Shown here one piece after another: positions 62,871-64,000 of a stretch of DNA of 64,000 nt (position 1 is the stretch's first letter; every line of letters starts with the position of its first letter). The notes beneath the pieces were generated by a model. The model did not search any database, was not told the origin of the DNA, and worked only from the letters and a program-made list of their open reading frames with translations. The position numbers and the translations under genes were made by a program. The stretch spans positions 1 through 64,000 of the forward strand of contig NZ_VDUZ01000012.1 of NCBI RefSeq assembly GCF_008039615.1, written 5' to 3'. This stretch comes from Vineibacter terrae. GTDB lineage: Bacteria; Pseudomonadota; Alphaproteobacteria; Reyranellales; Reyranellaceae.

Positions 62871-63707
62871 ATGGCCCAGCCCGCATCGTCCGACTACCGT
62901 TCGGTCCCGCTGTTCGACGAGATGACCTCGCCGGAGGTGGCTGCCGCGATCGCCAGCGACGCCGCGATCTTCGTCTCGCTGGGCGCCACGGAGCAGCACG
63001 GCGCGCACCTGCCGCTGGGCTCCGATACGATGCAGGGCCTCGACATCTCGCGCCGCGCCGTCCATCGGCTGCAGCAGGAAGGCATTGCCGCGATCGTCGG
63101 GCCGGTCATCCCCTTCGGTCCGCGTCCTTTCCTCAGCGAGACGCCGCGCGACTATCCGGGCACCGTCAACATCTCCAACAACACGCTGCGCATCCTGCTC
63201 GAGGAAGTCTGCCGCGAGCTCATCGGCCAGGGCTTCCGGCGCATCTACCTGGTGCTCGCCAATGCCGAAAGCGATCCGCCGATGCAGATCGTGGCCAAGG
63301 AGCTGAGCGAAACGACGGAGGCGAACCTCGTCACCCTGAACTGGCTGGTCGGCGTGCGGCCGCACTATCCCAAGTTGATGAAGGCCACCAAGCCACAGGG
63401 CCATGGCGGCGAGGGCGAGACCTGCCGCATGCTGGCCACCGCGCCGCATCTGGTGCGCATGAACGAAGCGCGGCCCTGGCACCCGACCGTGCCCGACGGC
63501 GTTCCCTTCGCCGACTACCTGCCCTATCTCGGCGGCGGCGTGGGCCGCTACAAGATGCCTGATCCGTTCTTCGCCGGCTTCAGCGACGGCATCACCGGCG
63601 ATCCGCAGCTCGCCAGCGCCGAGGTCGGCGAGAAGGTCTACGAGCTGGTGACCGACTGGATCACCTCGATCGTGAAGTTCGATCTGGCCACGACGAAAAA
63701 AGGCTGA
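62871..63707 (+). CDS. creatininase-family amidohydrolase
   Basis: The 278-aa metalloenzyme family opens cyclic amides such as creatinine. Ligand positions visible are the Glu/His of SLGATEQHGAHLPLGSD and the Glu of GHGGEGETCRMLAT. The length fits the family. AGGAGAACGCC precedes the start by about 6 bases. It lies 23 bases after the amidinotransferase-fold gene and 19 bases before a Rieske oxygenase gene, probably as one operon. Substrate may be a cyclic guanidino compound, not necessarily creatinine. Confidence 0.9.
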   Translation: MAQPASSDYRSVPLFDEMTSPEVAAAIASDAAIFVSLGATEQHGAHLPLGSDTMQGLDISRRAVHRLQQEGIAAIVGPVIPFGPRPFLSETPRDYPGTVNISNNTLRILLEEVCRELIGQGFRRIYLVLANAESDPPMQIVAKELSETTEANLVTLNWLVGVRPHYPKLMKATKPQGHGGEGETCRMLATAPHLVRMNEARPWHPTVPDGVPFADYLPYLGGGVGRYKMPDPFFAGFSDGITGDPQLASAEVGEKVYELVTDWITSIVKFDLATTKKG

Positions 63708-63726
63708 TGCCAGCGCGGAGGCGATC

Positions 63727-64000
63727 ATGAATGCGGACATCGAGAAACAGAAGCGCGCCCTGCGCGATGCGTTGCCGGCGTTGGAGCAGCCGGTAGCGCA
63801 GGCCGAAGGCCTGCCGGCTTTCGTCTATACCGATGCCTCGTGGTTCGAGGCCGAGCGCCAGGCGCTGTTCGCGGCCGGCTGGATGGCAGTGGCCTTCAAG
63901 AGCGACGTGCCCGAGCCGGGCTCGCTGGTGCCGGTCGAGATCGCCGGCTGGTCGCTGCTGGTGACGCGCGCCCGCGACGACACGATCCGCGTCTTCCACA
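63727..64000 (+). CDS. Rieske non-haem iron oxygenase, alpha subunit (5' part)
   Basis: The frame starts MNADIEKQKRALRDALPALE and reads TDASWFEAERQALFAAGW, typical of the N-terminus of ring-hydroxylating or carnitine/choline-type Rieske alpha subunits, followed by the first strands of the Rieske domain (EIAGWSLLVTRARDDTIRVF). The CxH...CxxH cluster lies beyond the window edge. GGAGG lies 8 bases before the ATG. Likely an N-demethylating or hydroxylating enzyme acting after the creatininase step. Incomplete at the 3' end. Confidence 0.85.
   Translation, partial: MNADIEKQKRALRDALPALEQPVAQAEGLPAFVYTDASWFEAERQALFAAGWMAVAFKSDVPEPGSLVPVEIAGWSLLVTRARDDTIRVFH

Overview
The window reads as chromosome of a high-GC alphaproteobacterium. 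The housekeeping set (mnmE, glnD, the PPDK/PEP-synthase regulatory protein, hemE-hemH-hemJ, rho) is of alphaproteobacterial type, and in many members of that class hemE, hemH, hemJ, rho and mnmE lie close together. Three Bug/TctC solute-binding genes, many SDR, LLM-flavin, Rieske and regulator genes, and several palindromic repeat families suggest a metabolically broad soil or water organism (Rhodospirillales or Reyranella-like; this placement is inference). No rRNA, tRNA, CRISPR array, prophage or insertion sequence was recognised.

0-25 kb: mnmE (-), an RHH antitoxin-like gene with a toxin-side remnant, a secreted helix-hairpin-helix protein (-), glnD (+), a small secreted protein (-), the PPDK/PEP-synthase regulatory protein (-) diverging from hemE-hemH-hemJ (+), then about 12 kb of accessory genes separating hemJ from rho. 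These are a two-subunit TPP decarboxylase, an MFS transporter, a carboxymuconolactone decarboxylase-like protein, a glutathione S-transferase, a large SAM-cyclase-ATPase-repeat protein, a frameshifted Bug gene, a 1015-residue FAD/Fe-S oxidase and an SDR. Palindromic repeats punctuate the ends of transcription units here.

25-34 kb: an SDR and an alanyl-tRNA editing protein (+), then a minus-strand operon with two tandem copies of an alpha/beta hydrolase + LLM flavin oxidoreductase pair. Both hydrolases lack the nucleophile serine. A RidA gene lies upstream on the same strand, so the gene content recalls the Rut pyrimidine pathway. A LysE exporter, a 3-hydroxyisobutyrate dehydrogenase-like gene, a second CMD-like gene and a serine-glyoxylate-type aminotransferase follow.

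35-48 kb: a two-gene glycosyltransferase operon, a secreted DUF1036 protein, aquaporin Z, a D-2-hydroxyacid dehydrogenase, a Bug protein, an Rnk-like protein, and the cassette AspT-AspT-AspD (two aspartate:alanine exchanger paralogues and aspartate 4-decarboxylase), which could form a proton-motive decarboxylation cycle. psuG follows.

48-64 kb: an IclR / DapA-family / Bug operon; a PQQ alcohol dehydrogenase with its cytochrome c and a periplasmic binding protein (XoxF-G-J-like gene order), carrying the lanthanide-type Asp-x-Asp signature but lacking the vicinal Cys-Cys pair; PAS-LuxR, LysR and DeoR regulators; a DUF3592 protein; and a polyamine-type ABC importer whose ATPase converges on its two permeases with no binding protein nearby. 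An amidinotransferase-fold enzyme, a creatininase-family enzyme and the start of a Rieske oxygenase follow, suggesting catabolism of a guanidino or N-methylated compound.
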